A stretch of 64,000 bases of DNA from Vicingus sp036171675 (GCA_036171675.1 JAVHRO010000080.1:1-64000), one strand, 5' to 3'; counted from the first letter of the stretch, positions 1-7,881 are shown. The notes: generated by a model not told the origin, from the letters alone. Program-made: numbers and translations.

Positions 1-7
1 GGAGTCT

Positions 8-35
8 CCCTCCCATTGGGAGGGCTGGGGTGGGA
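8..35. repeat. Palindromic G/C-rich repeat, copy 1
   Basis: A perfect 7-bp stem, CCCTCCC-ATT-GGGAGGG (8-24), is followed by CTGGGGTGGGA. It is the inverted form of the copies at 911-938, 2391-2450 and 3779-3838. It lies just beyond the stop codon of bcrD, so it would fold at the 3' end of that transcript. It is a dispersed repeat, not a typical terminator, because no T-run follows. Confidence 0.8.
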
Positions 36-38
36 AGT

Positions 39-896
39 TTAAGCTACAACTGCAGCTTCTTTTTCTTTTAATTTATAATACCTAAAACCACCCCAAAGAG
101 CAGCACCAATAGCTCCGGAATAAATGGCATCGGGATGCGAAATAAAATCGAATGCTTTTTTCTTATTCTCCATGGCTTGTTCTTCAACAGCTTGAATCAT
201 TCCTACATTCATCCCCATTCCACCTACTAAAACAATAGGTGTTTCGGCATTAAGTGCTCCTAAAAGTTTAACTACTCTGCCTGCAATAGATAAATTAATT
301 CCTTTTACAATGTTGGGTGTTGATAAGCCTTTAGAAACTAAGTTAATTACATCGGTTTCAGCTAAAACCGCACAAATTCCTGAAGGAACTTCAGGATTAT
401 CTGCTTTAAGCGACATATCGCCTACTTCTTCGATAGCTAAACCTAAATAACGAGAAATATTTTCGATAAACTGTCCAGAGCCAGAAGCACATTGACCTGT
501 CATTTTATAATCCATTACCTTGCCTCTGTTGTCAACTTTAATAGCTCTAACATATAACGCACCCATATCAACAACGGTATTTGCATTAGGAGCGAAATAA
601 ATTCCACCTCTGGCATGGCAAGTCATGCTGTAAAAGTGACCTGTTTTTTTCTCTACCATTTCGCCTTCGCCTGTAGAAGCCAAATAGGCAATGTCTTTAT
701 CGTAATCTAGATTATTTCTTTTTAAAATCATATCAACAGAATCTACTACGACATCTTTTGGATCACGTTTTCTAATTTTTTCAGCCTGTTTATCCACCAA
801 TTTATGGTTGCCTGTTGCGGAGTTGTATTCCATTAAAACAGTTTTTACGTAGCTTCCGCCAACGTCAACTCCCATGGTGTAAATTGTATTTTTCAT
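39..896 (-). CDS. bcrD: Benzoyl-CoA reductase subunit D (ATPase activator module)
   Basis: 285-residue BadF/BadG/BcrA/BcrD-family ATPase, the smaller of the two ATP-hydrolysing electron-activating subunits of class I benzoyl-CoA reductase. The ASKHA fold is visible: MGVDVGGSYVKTV phosphate loop near the N-terminus, VVDMGALYVRAI in the middle, and VGGMGM/SGAIGAALWG near the C-terminus. C136 (QCASGSGQF) and C175 (SGICAVLAETD) are the two cysteines expected to share a bridging [4Fe-4S] cluster with subunit A. Length fits the D subunit (about 280-290). I start at the ATG at 896, not the longer frame from 944, because those 16 extra residues are translated palindromic repeat. It is the last gene of the C-B-A-D operon, 56 nt after bcrA. 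A 2-hydroxyacyl-CoA dehydratase activator is the alternative, but those systems have a single ATPase. Confidence 0.85.
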   Translation of the reverse strand: MKNTIYTMGVDVGGSYVKTVLMEYNSATGNHKLVDKQAEKIRKRDPKDVVVDSVDMILKRNNLDYDKDIAYLASTGEGEMVEKKTGHFYSMTCHARGGIYFAPNANTVVDMGALYVRAIKVDNRGKVMDYKMTGQCASGSGQFIENISRYLGLAIEEVGDMSLKADNPEVPSGICAVLAETDVINLVSKGLSTPNIVKGINLSIAGRVVKLLGALNAETPIVLVGGMGMNVGMIQAVEEQAMENKKKAFDFISHPDAIYSGAIGAALWGGFRYYKLKEKEAAVVA

Positions 897-910
897 TTTT
901 TTAAGTTTAT

Positions 911-938
911 CCCACCCCAACCCTCCCAAAGGGAGGGG
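911..938. repeat. Palindromic G/C-rich repeat, copy 2
   Basis: CCCACCCCAA then CCCTCCC-AAA-GGGAGGG, then GGGAGC. It fills the bcrA-bcrD gap, the same family as copies 1, 3 and 4. As RNA it would put a stable hairpin between the two cistrons. Confidence 0.8.
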
Positions 939-952
939 GAGCAAGCTGATTA

Positions 953-2368
953 TTAATTTTCTTGTTTCGCTTTTTCTTTTGCAGTTGGTAAATCAGCACT
1001 AATGTTTCTTCGGGCAAACATGGCTCCACCCAACGCTCCCATAAAAATAGAATCGGTGTGGATGTTCATGGTTACATCTCCATAAGAATCGGTTACCATT
1101 TGTTTCACATATTTTAAAACTGCTTCATTTCGAGCAACACCACCTGTAAACGTAAATTCGTTACGAACTCCACCAGAACGAGCAATTAGCGACATGGCAC
1201 GTTGAACTATGGCTTTGTGTAATCCTGCTAAAATGTTTGGTCGTTCCTCACCATTGTGTAATAATTCTTTTACTTCAGCTCCGGCAAACACCGTACAAGT
1301 GGAACAAATGGTAGTTTCTTTGGTAGCTCTGTTGGCTTCTGGTCCTAATTCGTTTAACGATAAACCAAATTCATCAGCAATGTATCCTAAGTATCGACCA
1401 CAACCTGCTGCACATCTATCATTCATGTGAAAACTGGTAACTAAACCATGACTATCCACTTGAATGGCTTTAGTATCTTGTCCGCCAATATCTAATACGG
1501 TTCTTGTATTAGGAAAAATAGCGTGTGCACCGTAAGCATGACATAAAATTTCAGACTTAATACAATCTTCAGGGAAAGGTAATAATGCACGACCATAACC
1601 CGTTCCAACCATTTTTGCAATGTGAATTTCTTCGTTTGCAATATCTTCGATGTGATCTCTTAACGTAAATTCAACATTTTTATAGTTATTTTTTACGGCA
1701 TTAAGTTGAGCATAATACCAATCTTCATGACTTCCATCTTCTTGTTCATCAACCAAACCTTTGTATTTTTCATCCAAAATTTTCATGGCTTCCAATACCA
1801 ATTCTTTAAAATTGTAATGCACCATTTCGTTTTCGATGGGAGTAATACTTTTGTCGAAAGCCAACATTAAAGGCTCATAAAATTCTTTGCCTTTTGCCTC
1901 TACTTCAACATTGTATTTTTCGCTAACAATATCACGAAAAAATTGATTTTTTGAACCCAAATCTTCGTTGATAAATCCGTGTTGAATTTGTGGACGAATG
2001 GTTTCGATGATTTCTTTTAGTTTTACCAAAATGGCAGCTTTGTTTTCGTAGTTAAATTCGCTTACGGTTTTGTTTAACATTCTTTCTAGGCTTTCCATTC
2101 GTCTTCTAAACTGCCCGTATTGAAATACGCTACGTAAATCTTGCATGTATTTTTTAAATTCGGGTTTAGTAACGTCTTCTCCAATTTTTCGCTGAAGTAA
2201 GTTAAAACGAGCGTCATACACTGCTTCATCACGAGCAATATCTGCCGCTACTTTATAGTTGGCTCTGGTGTTGGTTATCCCTCTTCCTACAATTTCATCT
2301 TGCTCGTTAATAATAACTGCCTTTGAAGTGGTTGAGCCTAAATCGATTCCTAAATAGTATTTTTTCAT
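953..2368 (-). CDS. bcrA: Benzoyl-CoA reductase subunit A (ATPase activator module)
   Basis: 471-residue ASKHA ATPase, the larger activator subunit of class I benzoyl-CoA reductase, coupling ATP hydrolysis to low-potential electron transfer for aromatic ring reduction. The phosphate-1 loop is GIDLGSTTSKAVI (7-19); DIGGQDTKAI is at 293-302. Candidate [4Fe-4S] ligands are C319 (NDRCAAGCGR), C323, C355 and C358 (TICSTCTVF); one conserved cysteine from each motif should pair with subunit D. The stretch between residues 33 and 255 is the long insertion seen in BcrA/BadF/BzdP-type subunits and absent from single-subunit dehydratase activators, which separates the two families. It is slightly longer than the Thauera-type protein (about 438 residues). 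It sits between bcrB and bcrD, with repeats in both gaps. Confidence 0.85.
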   Translation of the reverse strand: MKKYYLGIDLGSTTSKAVIINEQDEIVGRGITNTRANYKVAADIARDEAVYDARFNLLQRKIGEDVTKPEFKKYMQDLRSVFQYGQFRRRMESLERMLNKTVSEFNYENKAAILVKLKEIIETIRPQIQHGFINEDLGSKNQFFRDIVSEKYNVEVEAKGKEFYEPLMLAFDKSITPIENEMVHYNFKELVLEAMKILDEKYKGLVDEQEDGSHEDWYYAQLNAVKNNYKNVEFTLRDHIEDIANEEIHIAKMVGTGYGRALLPFPEDCIKSEILCHAYGAHAIFPNTRTVLDIGGQDTKAIQVDSHGLVTSFHMNDRCAAGCGRYLGYIADEFGLSLNELGPEANRATKETTICSTCTVFAGAEVKELLHNGEERPNILAGLHKAIVQRAMSLIARSGGVRNEFTFTGGVARNEAVLKYVKQMVTDSYGDVTMNIHTDSIFMGALGGAMFARRNISADLPTAKEKAKQEN

Positions 2369-2390
2369 AGTTTAAAGGTTTGAAGTTTGT

Positions 2391-2450
2391 CCCACCCCGA
2401 CCCTCCCAAAGGGAGGGAGCTTCCCCTCCTTTGGAGGAGGTTAGGGGAGG
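2391..2450. repeat. Double palindromic repeat, copy 3
   Basis: Two hairpins in tandem in the bcrB-bcrA gap: CCCTCCC-AAA-GGGAGGG and then CCCCTCCTTTGGAGGAGG with a TTAGGGGAGG tail. The 60-bp composite recurs almost unchanged at 3779-3838. Confidence 0.8.
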
Positions 2451-2462
2451 ATTTGAATTTTT

Positions 2463-3749
2463 TTATACATTTTCTTTTTCCATTATTTTTCGTTGTTCCA
2501 ACATTTGGAAATACGATTCTAACCGATTTTTTATATTTGAATAAGAGAAGTAACGAGGGTCAACCAAGTCAGATTCTATAAACCCAACCGGTACTTCTAA
2601 ACGGTCTTCGATTTCACGCATCATACCCAACTGACCAGCAGAGAATGAATTACAGCTTTTAATAGAGTTGGTAATGTAACCATCAGCTCCATAATCCGTT
2701 ATACATTTTGAAAGTAAATCAATTCGTTGTGGAATGTTTAAATTGGTGTAACAATTCATACAATATTCAGCTAATGATTCTAATGGTCGAGATGGATCAT
2801 GTCTCCAACCTAAATCATAAACACCACCTACTTTGGTATAGGAAGAAGCTACAATAACAGCTCCCATGTCGTAGAAAATTTTCCAAAACTCACGGAAACT
2901 TGTCCAGTTTGGTGGTCCTTCAACTACCAATCGGTATTTTTCTTCTTTCATTTCTCCTTCAGGAGTAATGGGTCCTAAACCTAAACGAATACGTTCTTGA
3001 ATTTCTGAATACAATTCTTTATAATAATCTACCGCTTCTTGAGTTCCTCTAAATCCGATATTGATAGGTCCGATGTAATAAACTCCAGCAAAATAGGCAT
3101 CTATAGGTGATGGACGATGTTTTGTAGTGTCGAAAATTTTGGTAATCCAGTCTTCTGATTGTTTGGATAAAGCTAACATTTTTTGCAGTTTAGCTTCATC
3201 ATATTTAATTCCTGTAACGGCTTCCATTTGAGGAATAACTTCTTCCTTAAATTGTTTTACCATGTATTCTACCATTTGAGGAGTCATTTTAGCATTTTCC
3301 TGATAAGGAGTATGCACCATGATAACCTTGGCGTTGGGATATTCTCTTTTTAAGGTTTCAAACCATTTCATAAAAGTAAAACAGCCGGTATAACTTAAAA
3401 GCAATACATCTGGTTCTGGAATTTTTGTTCCTGTTGGTCCAATGTTTCCTTTCATCATCATTCCTACATCGCATTTTACGTAAGTACAAACATCTTCGGA
3501 GTGAGCATTTTTTTCAGCTTCTTTAATGTATCCACCTGATTTTTTACGCATCGCACTTTGTAATGCATTAATTTCAGGATAAACTGGTAACATATCAAAT
3601 GTTCGAATTAATTCAGAAAGGTTACCGGGTACAAAAGTATAGCACACTTTTTTACCTAATTCTTTGGCATGATCTAAGTCGTTGAATAGTCCTTCAATCA
3701 TCTCCTTTTGGAGAATCATACTTTTTTCTTTTTGAGCTTCTTGAGACAT
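2463..3749 (-). CDS. bcrB: Benzoyl-CoA reductase subunit B (HgdB/HgdC-like)
   Basis: 428-residue subunit of the hydroxyacyl-CoA dehydratase D (FldB/FldC) fold, one of the two proteins forming the substrate-reducing module of class I benzoyl-CoA reductase. Diagnostic stretches are VCTYVKCDVGMM, GNIGPTGTKIPEPD, LLLSYTGCFTFMKWFE and YCMNCYTNLN; these cysteines are likely cluster ligands. Length fits BcrB (about 430-440). I start at the ATG at 3749 (MSQEAQKEKS): the longer frame from 3797 reads through the palindromic repeat. It is second in the C-B-A-D operon, 99 nt after bcrC. Confidence 0.85.
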   Translation of the reverse strand: MSQEAQKEKSMILQKEMIEGLFNDLDHAKELGKKVCYTFVPGNLSELIRTFDMLPVYPEINALQSAMRKKSGGYIKEAEKNAHSEDVCTYVKCDVGMMMKGNIGPTGTKIPEPDVLLLSYTGCFTFMKWFETLKREYPNAKVIMVHTPYQENAKMTPQMVEYMVKQFKEEVIPQMEAVTGIKYDEAKLQKMLALSKQSEDWITKIFDTTKHRPSPIDAYFAGVYYIGPINIGFRGTQEAVDYYKELYSEIQERIRLGLGPITPEGEMKEEKYRLVVEGPPNWTSFREFWKIFYDMGAVIVASSYTKVGGVYDLGWRHDPSRPLESLAEYCMNCYTNLNIPQRIDLLSKCITDYGADGYITNSIKSCNSFSAGQLGMMREIEDRLEVPVGFIESDLVDPRYFSYSNIKNRLESYFQMLEQRKIMEKENV

Positions 3750-3778
3750 ATCTTGAGAGTTTAAGGTTTGAGGTTTAT

Positions 3779-3838
3779 CCCACCCTAACCCTCCCAAAGG
3801 GAGGGGACTTCCCCTCCTTCAGAGGGGTTAGGGGAGGA
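3779..3838. repeat. Double palindromic repeat, copy 4
   Basis: CCCTCCC-AAA-GGGAGGG followed by CCCCTCC-TTCAG-AGGGG and a TTAGGGGAGG tail, in the bcrC-bcrB gap. It is nearly identical over 60 bp to copy 3. Confidence 0.8.
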
Positions 3839-3848
3839 TTTTATTTTT

Positions 3849-5069
3849 TTAGTGTTTGCAAGAGTCTGTTGCAGTTAAATTAATATTGCTAACAGCAGCT
3901 GGTTCGTCTTCCCATAATTTTATTGAATCGGAAAAAGCACCCACTTGCTCTTTAATTACTTTATATTGATTGATGTTTTCACTGAACTGAAAAGCAATGT
4001 ATCGAATGCCTAACTTATTAAATGCATTTTGGAAAATTGGGGCATCTAATAAACTAGGGTCGCAAAAACTTGCTGAGGCAAAAATTACTCCATTTGCCCC
4101 CCTTTCTTTTACAATCTTAGCCAAACGGTATTCTTTAGGATTATTTACGTCATAAATCGAAGATGAATACTGACTTTGTTTGATGTATGAATTAGCAATG
4201 GCTTCTAAAGGTTTATTGGTGGTTGCATCAATGTCTCCAAGAATCATTCTTGAACCCAACATGTAATCATCATCCACCACATAACAGCCAGCTTCTTCCA
4301 CTGCTCTAATTAAACCTATGGCAGGTTGCTCACAAAATGCACCAGATATAATTACTTTAATTTTATCTTGAGGAACACCTATGTTTTCTTTAATGTGTGC
4401 ACAAACTTGTTCTAAAATTTCGTTGTGTTCTTCAACTGGGATTACTGTTCCTGCTCTAACAATATAATATACATCTTCTATACTTAATCTCCAAGGAAAA
4501 TCCTGACGGATATCGTAAATAAAAGAGATAAGTTTTCGGTTTTTATTGTATAAATCTATGGAGTGGTTTAATTCTGCTGTGGTTGGAACTTTACCATTTA
4601 TTTCTTTGATGTATTCCAACACATGTTCCATTTCTTGTTGATAAAATACTCCACCAATTTGAGGTAAGAAGTTTTGTGGAAAATCCATGTATTTCACAAA
4701 TTTTCCGATTTTATGTTGTTTGAATATTCCTGAAAGATTTCTAATAACATCACAAATGGAGGGAAAAATAAATCCATCAAAGTGATCCATATGCTTGTCT
4801 AAAGCCAATTCCATTATACTTCTCGGAATGTGGCAGATGTAAGACTGATAATAAGCATCTCCTTTAATAATTTGCTTACGGTCGCCGCCACCAAAAACGC
4901 CCACTGCCATTCCTCCTGCTGCATGGATAATTTCACGAGGAAAATAAATAGGCATATAACCCACAAGGACTCTTCCTTGTTTCTCTTCTTTCCATTTTTT
5001 TGCTCTGGTGAAATTTAAGTCGAACGCTAATTCTTTACATTCGTTAATAATTTGTTTTAAATCTTTCAT
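3849..5069 (-). CDS. bcrC: Benzoyl-CoA reductase subunit C (HgdB/HgdC-like)
   Basis: 406-residue first gene of the operon; with subunit B it forms the catalytic module that binds benzoyl-CoA and reduces the ring. Family-defining stretches are GYMPIYFPREIIHAAGG, GGGDRKQIIKGDAYYQSY followed by ICHIPRS, FPSICDVIRNLSG, and C-terminal cysteines in SGAFCEQP and FASASFCDPS. I recall the GD-AYYQSYIC-IPRS signature as typical of Bcr/Bad-type subunit C. Length is close to the known proteins (about 380-390). The ATG at 5069 gives MKDLKQIINECKEL, which fits the family's start. A 262-nt divergent region with an FNR-like palindrome separates it from the plus-strand genes. No ferredoxin, dienoyl-CoA hydratase or hydrolase gene is visible, but the left edge cuts the locus. 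Confidence 0.87.
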   Translation of the reverse strand: MKDLKQIINECKELAFDLNFTRAKKWKEEKQGRVLVGYMPIYFPREIIHAAGGMAVGVFGGGDRKQIIKGDAYYQSYICHIPRSIMELALDKHMDHFDGFIFPSICDVIRNLSGIFKQHKIGKFVKYMDFPQNFLPQIGGVFYQQEMEHVLEYIKEINGKVPTTAELNHSIDLYNKNRKLISFIYDIRQDFPWRLSIEDVYYIVRAGTVIPVEEHNEILEQVCAHIKENIGVPQDKIKVIISGAFCEQPAIGLIRAVEEAGCYVVDDDYMLGSRMILGDIDATTNKPLEAIANSYIKQSQYSSSIYDVNNPKEYRLAKIVKERGANGVIFASASFCDPSLLDAPIFQNAFNKLGIRYIAFQFSENINQYKVIKEQVGAFSDSIKLWEDEPAAVSNINLTATDSCKH

Positions 5070-5260
5070 AGTTTAACATTTAGTTTAAAACTTAACCACC
5101 GTTGTTGGTTTGCTTTTGTGCTTGATGTTAAAATGAGATACTATACCTTGCTATCAAGCAAAAAAGAAAACTTCGGTTGGTATAGTTACAATTGCGTCAT
5201 AATTCGTGAATAAAATTAGTTAACACATTTTCAATTATTTATGATGCTTGTCATGAAAAA

Positions 5261-5278
5261 AAATGATAAATATCATTT
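5261..5278. promoter_or_regulatory. FNR/CRP-type operator palindrome
   Basis: AAATGATAAATATCATTT is a perfect 18-bp palindrome (8-bp arms, 2-bp centre) containing TGAT-N4-ATCA, the core of the FNR-family consensus. It lies in the divergent region, 53 nt before the MobA-like gene and about 190 nt before bcrC. A near-identical site (TGATGAATATCATTT) is at 11525-11539. FNR homologues (AadR, AcpR) are known to control anaerobic benzoate genes; binding here is inferred. Confidence 0.55.
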
Positions 5279-5331
5279 AAAAGTTATTCAATTATAAAGA
5301 ATTTAGGAGATTAAGATTTATTTAAAACATA

Positions 5332-5931
5332 GTGGCAAAAATTGCATTAATCATTTTGGCGGGAGGAAATTCTAAAAGAATGCATTTTCCTAAACCTTGG
5401 TTATTGTATGATAAAGATACTACATTTTTAGAACGCATACTAAGTTGCTATTCTAGTGTTGAATTGTCGGATAGAATTATTGTTTTAAATAAAAAGTGCA
5501 TTGAATCAACTTGGCAAAATATTCTAAATAAGATAAAACAAAACTGTCATATTTGTGAAAACAATCATCCAGAAAATGGTAGATTATATTCACTTAATTT
5601 GGGGTTAAAAATGGCTGTAAATATTGATTTTGCTATTGTTCATAGCGTTGACCAACCATTTGTTGAAATTGATGTTATTCATCAAATTATGAGGTATAAA
5701 AATAGCGATGGGGCAACGATTCCTTCCTTCAATAATAAAGGAGGTCATCCTATAATAATTGGAAATAAGGTAATTAATGAAATCCTGCATAATTACTCTA
5801 ATTATTCAACCCTAAAAGATGTTTTAGAAAAATTTTCCAAAACATATGCTAATGTGTCAAGCCCATTAACATTAACCAATATTAATACACCTCAAGATTA
5901 TCAGCAACAATTTTATTTGGGGAAACAATAA
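5332..5931 (+). CDS. MobA-like nucleotidyltransferase (Mo-cofactor cytidylyltransferase type)
   Basis: 199-residue NTP-transferase of the MobA/MocA family. The nucleotide-binding signature is IILAGGNSKRMHFPK (LAGG-x-S-x-RM-x-x-x-K) at the N-terminus; HSVDQPFVEID carries the metal-binding Asp, and a GHPIII segment follows. Paired with XdhC only 16 nt downstream, it most likely attaches CMP (or GMP) to molybdopterin for a xanthine-oxidase-family hydroxylase, which carries the MCD cofactor. The start is GTG at 5332; the next Met would remove the LAGG loop. No intact molybdenum hydroxylase is in the window, but a fossil of its [2Fe-2S] subunit is at 11614. Confidence 0.8.
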   Translation: MAKIALIILAGGNSKRMHFPKPWLLYDKDTTFLERILSCYSSVELSDRIIVLNKKCIESTWQNILNKIKQNCHICENNHPENGRLYSLNLGLKMAVNIDFAIVHSVDQPFVEIDVIHQIMRYKNSDGATIPSFNNKGGHPIIIGNKVINEILHNYSNYSTLKDVLEKFSKTYANVSSPLTLTNINTPQDYQQQFYLGKQ

Positions 5932-5947
5932 GTTAGCTGTACACTAG

Positions 5948-6739
5948 ATGAATGTTTATCACGAAATAGAACAAGCAAGAAAAAATGGACTAGAATTGGT
6001 ATTGTGTACCGTGGTTTATACCAAAGGATCAACACCACGGAAGGTCGGCGCAAAAATGTTAGTTCTTGCTAATGGTTCAATAAAAGGAACGATTGGCGGT
6101 GGAAATTTAGAAAAAGAGGTTATAAAAAATGCATTAAATCAACTTAAAAGTAAAGAATCAAAACTTTATAAACATGACTTACTTCATCAACATAACATGT
6201 GTTGCGGGGGAACAGTCGAAATTTTTATAGAACCTATTGAAAAAATGAAAAAGTTATACATTTTTGGAGCAGGACATACTGGGCAAGCATTGGTTAAAAT
6301 GGCTAAAGTGCTTGATTTTGAAATTTTTATAATTGATGATAGAGAAGAATATATTAAACAACTAACTGATGTTTTGGATATAAATAAATTGAACGTTGAT
6401 TATAAAAAAATTCTACCAAAACTGCCCTTTGATGCAAATACATTTATCGTTATTTTAACCTATGAGCATGAAATTGACAGAGATATTTTGGCCTATTGCA
6501 TAAAACAACCTCATGCTTACCTTGGTATGATTGGTAGTCAACGCAAAATTGAAATGACCAAAAAAATGTTTTTAGATGCCGGAATAGCCACCAAAAAACA
6601 ACTTGAAAAAGTAAATATGCCCATAGGAAAAACCATTTTAGCAGAAACTCCAGAAGAAATTGCGATAAGCATTTTGGCAGAATTGATAGAAGTGAAAAAT
6701 AGGCCCCTCCAAACCTCCCCGAAGGGGAGGCTTATGTAG
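5948..6739 (+). CDS. xdhC: XdhC/CoxI family molybdenum-hydroxylase maturation factor
   Basis: 263-residue XdhC-type protein, which binds molybdenum cofactor and helps sulfurate and insert it into xanthine-dehydrogenase-like enzymes. The N-terminal XdhC/CoxI domain shows TKGSTPRKVGAKMLV, GTIGGGNLE and MCCGGTVEIFIEP; the C-terminal Rossmann domain begins with LYIFGAGHTGQAL and contains YLGMIGSQRKIEM. Its partner MobA-like gene ends 16 nt upstream. The last 12 or so codons (RPLQTSPKGRLM) are translated from a palindromic repeat (6704-6730), so the natural C-terminus has been replaced or extended by repeat insertion. Confidence 0.88.
   Translation: MNVYHEIEQARKNGLELVLCTVVYTKGSTPRKVGAKMLVLANGSIKGTIGGGNLEKEVIKNALNQLKSKESKLYKHDLLHQHNMCCGGTVEIFIEPIEKMKKLYIFGAGHTGQALVKMAKVLDFEIFIIDDREEYIKQLTDVLDINKLNVDYKKILPKLPFDANTFIVILTYEHEIDRDILAYCIKQPHAYLGMIGSQRKIEMTKKMFLDAGIATKKQLEKVNMPIGKTILAETPEEIAISILAELIEVKNRPLQTSPKGRLM
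6704..6730. repeat. Palindromic G/C-rich repeat, copy 5 (inside xdhC 3' end)
   Basis: CCCCTCCAAA then CCTCCCC-GA-AGGGGAGG. It lies in the coding frame of xdhC and supplies its terminal codons. It is in inverted orientation to copy 6 (6832-6860) about 100 nt away. Confidence 0.75.
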
Positions 6740-6831
6740 AGGAGCGAAAAATTATAATGATAAAACTTAGTATAAACAATTAAAAAACACCTTCCAACTT
6801 AACTTGTATTTTATTGCAAGTGAGTTGGAAA

Positions 6832-6860
6832 CTCCTCCCCTTCGGGGAGGTCGGGAGGGG
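6832..6860. repeat. Palindromic G/C-rich repeat, copy 6
   Basis: CTCCCC-TTC-GGGGAG followed by GTCGGGAGGGG, ending 4 nt before the ATG of the downstream SDR gene. With copy 5 it could form a long hairpin spanning the xdhC-SDR gap. A second imperfect stem (CCAACTTAACTTG / CAAGTGAGTTGG, 6793-6829) lies inside. The G-rich 3' arm happens to sit where a Shine-Dalgarno would. Confidence 0.75.
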
Positions 6861-6864
6861 CTTT

Positions 6865-7596
6865 ATGAAAAAAGTAGCAATAGTAACAGGTGCAGCCAAA
6901 GGTATCGGCAAAGCCATAGCAGAACGGATGATTGAAGAACAATACATCACCATATTAGTTGATGTAGATGATGAAAACGGAAATAAACTTGCCAACCAAT
7001 TGGGCGAAAACGCTCATTATTTCAACTGCGACATTAGAAAAGAAAAGGCTGTTGAAGAATTGTTTCAAACAGTTATAAAAAAATTCGGAACAGTTGATGC
7101 TTTAGTAAACAACGCTGGAATAATTAAAGACAACGTAATTTGGAAAATGCCCACCGAAGATTTTGATGCCGTAATTGATATCAACTTAAAGGGAACTTGG
7201 CTCATGTGTAAAAATGCTGCCAGTATCATGAAAGAGCAAAAAAATGGTAGAATAGTTAACATTGCTTCTCGAGCTTGGTTAGGCAATCCCGGTCAATCCA
7301 ACTATTCGGCATCAAAAGCTGGGGTGGTAGGATTAACACGCGTGTTAGCATTAGAATTGGGTAAACATGGAGTATTGGTTAATGCCATTGCTCCAGGATT
7401 AATTGATACTCCTTTAACCCAAAAACTTCCCCTCGATGTACAAGAAAAATTAATACAAGCACAACCTACCAAAAGTATGGGTAAACCTGAAGACATTGCC
7501 AATACCGTAGCATTTTTGTGTAACGAAAAAACACAATTTATTACCGGTCAAACCATTTATGTGGATGGTGGAAAAAGTATTGGAGCAGGGATTTAA
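6865..7596 (+). CDS. Short-chain dehydrogenase/reductase (FabG/BadH-like)
   Basis: 243-residue classical SDR, NAD(P)-dependent. It shows the TGAAKGIG cofactor loop, DVDDENG after beta-2 (Asp suggests NAD preference), NNAG, catalytic Ser in NIASRAWLG, YSASK catalytic Tyr/Lys, and APGLIDT. The ATG at 6865 gives the canonical MKKVAIVTGAAKG start; an earlier in-frame ATG at 6814 would translate repeat sequence. On sequence alone it could be a 3-oxoacyl-ACP reductase. Position beside benzoyl-CoA reductase genes makes a beta-hydroxyacyl-CoA dehydrogenase role (like BadH of Rhodopseudomonas) possible, which is inference. Confidence 0.8.
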   Translation: MKKVAIVTGAAKGIGKAIAERMIEEQYITILVDVDDENGNKLANQLGENAHYFNCDIRKEKAVEELFQTVIKKFGTVDALVNNAGIIKDNVIWKMPTEDFDAVIDINLKGTWLMCKNAASIMKEQKNGRIVNIASRAWLGNPGQSNYSASKAGVVGLTRVLALELGKHGVLVNAIAPGLIDTPLTQKLPLDVQEKLIQAQPTKSMGKPEDIANTVAFLCNEKTQFITGQTIYVDGGKSIGAGI

Positions 7597-7708
7597 TTCT
7601 CCTAGTTAGCAAAGTCGAACGAAAGATGAAAAGAGCGATAAAATTTTTACCTCCAAACCAACCAATTTCTTACAAAAAGATACTTTTTTCAAGAAAAACA
7701 ACCGTGTG

Positions 7709-7740
7709 TAAAAATACTTAATCTCTACTAAGTATTTTTA
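7709..7740. repeat. Perfect 12-bp inverted repeat
   Basis: TAAAAATACTTA (7709-7720) and TAAGTATTTTTA (7729-7740) with an 8-nt loop; G7708-C7741 extends the stem. It lies between the SDR gene and the barrel protein. The right arm ends ATTTTTA, so a weak bidirectional terminator or a dimeric-regulator operator are both possible. Confidence 0.6.
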
Positions 7741-7832
7741 CGTATCAATGATTTATCTGTCTGATTAACATTATGTTATATTTTACAAAACATGAGCCAT
7801 GTCATAAACACACATGACAAAAATCATGTATT

Positions 7833-7841
7833 GGGGGGGGG
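7833..7841 (+). promoter_or_regulatory. G9 homopolymer tract before outer membrane protein gene
   Basis: Nine consecutive G in an AT-rich background, 40 nt before the likely TTG start (7882) of the barrel protein and inside the frame if translation begins at the ATG at 7792. A TCGCTTTG box (one mismatch to TAnnTTTG) lies downstream at 7860-7867, so the tract could sit in a promoter spacer. It is a candidate slipped-strand phase switch. Confidence 0.45.
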
Positions 7842-7881
7842 TATTTTTTTCTATTTTAGTCGCTTTGAAATCTTAAACCTA

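Noticed and set aside
8..24. Calling the CCCTCCC hairpins rho-independent terminators
   Set aside because: They lack T-runs, lie between cistrons of one operon, and are shared dispersed repeats.
39..5069. Reading the four genes as a 2-hydroxyglutaryl/phenyllactyl-CoA dehydratase system
   Set aside because: Those systems have one small activator ATPase; here there are two different ATPases including one with the long BcrA-type insertion, in C-B-A-D order.
6780..6995. 71-codon minus-strand ORF with Pro/Ser-rich start
   Set aside because: Antisense to the SDR gene and the palindromic repeat.
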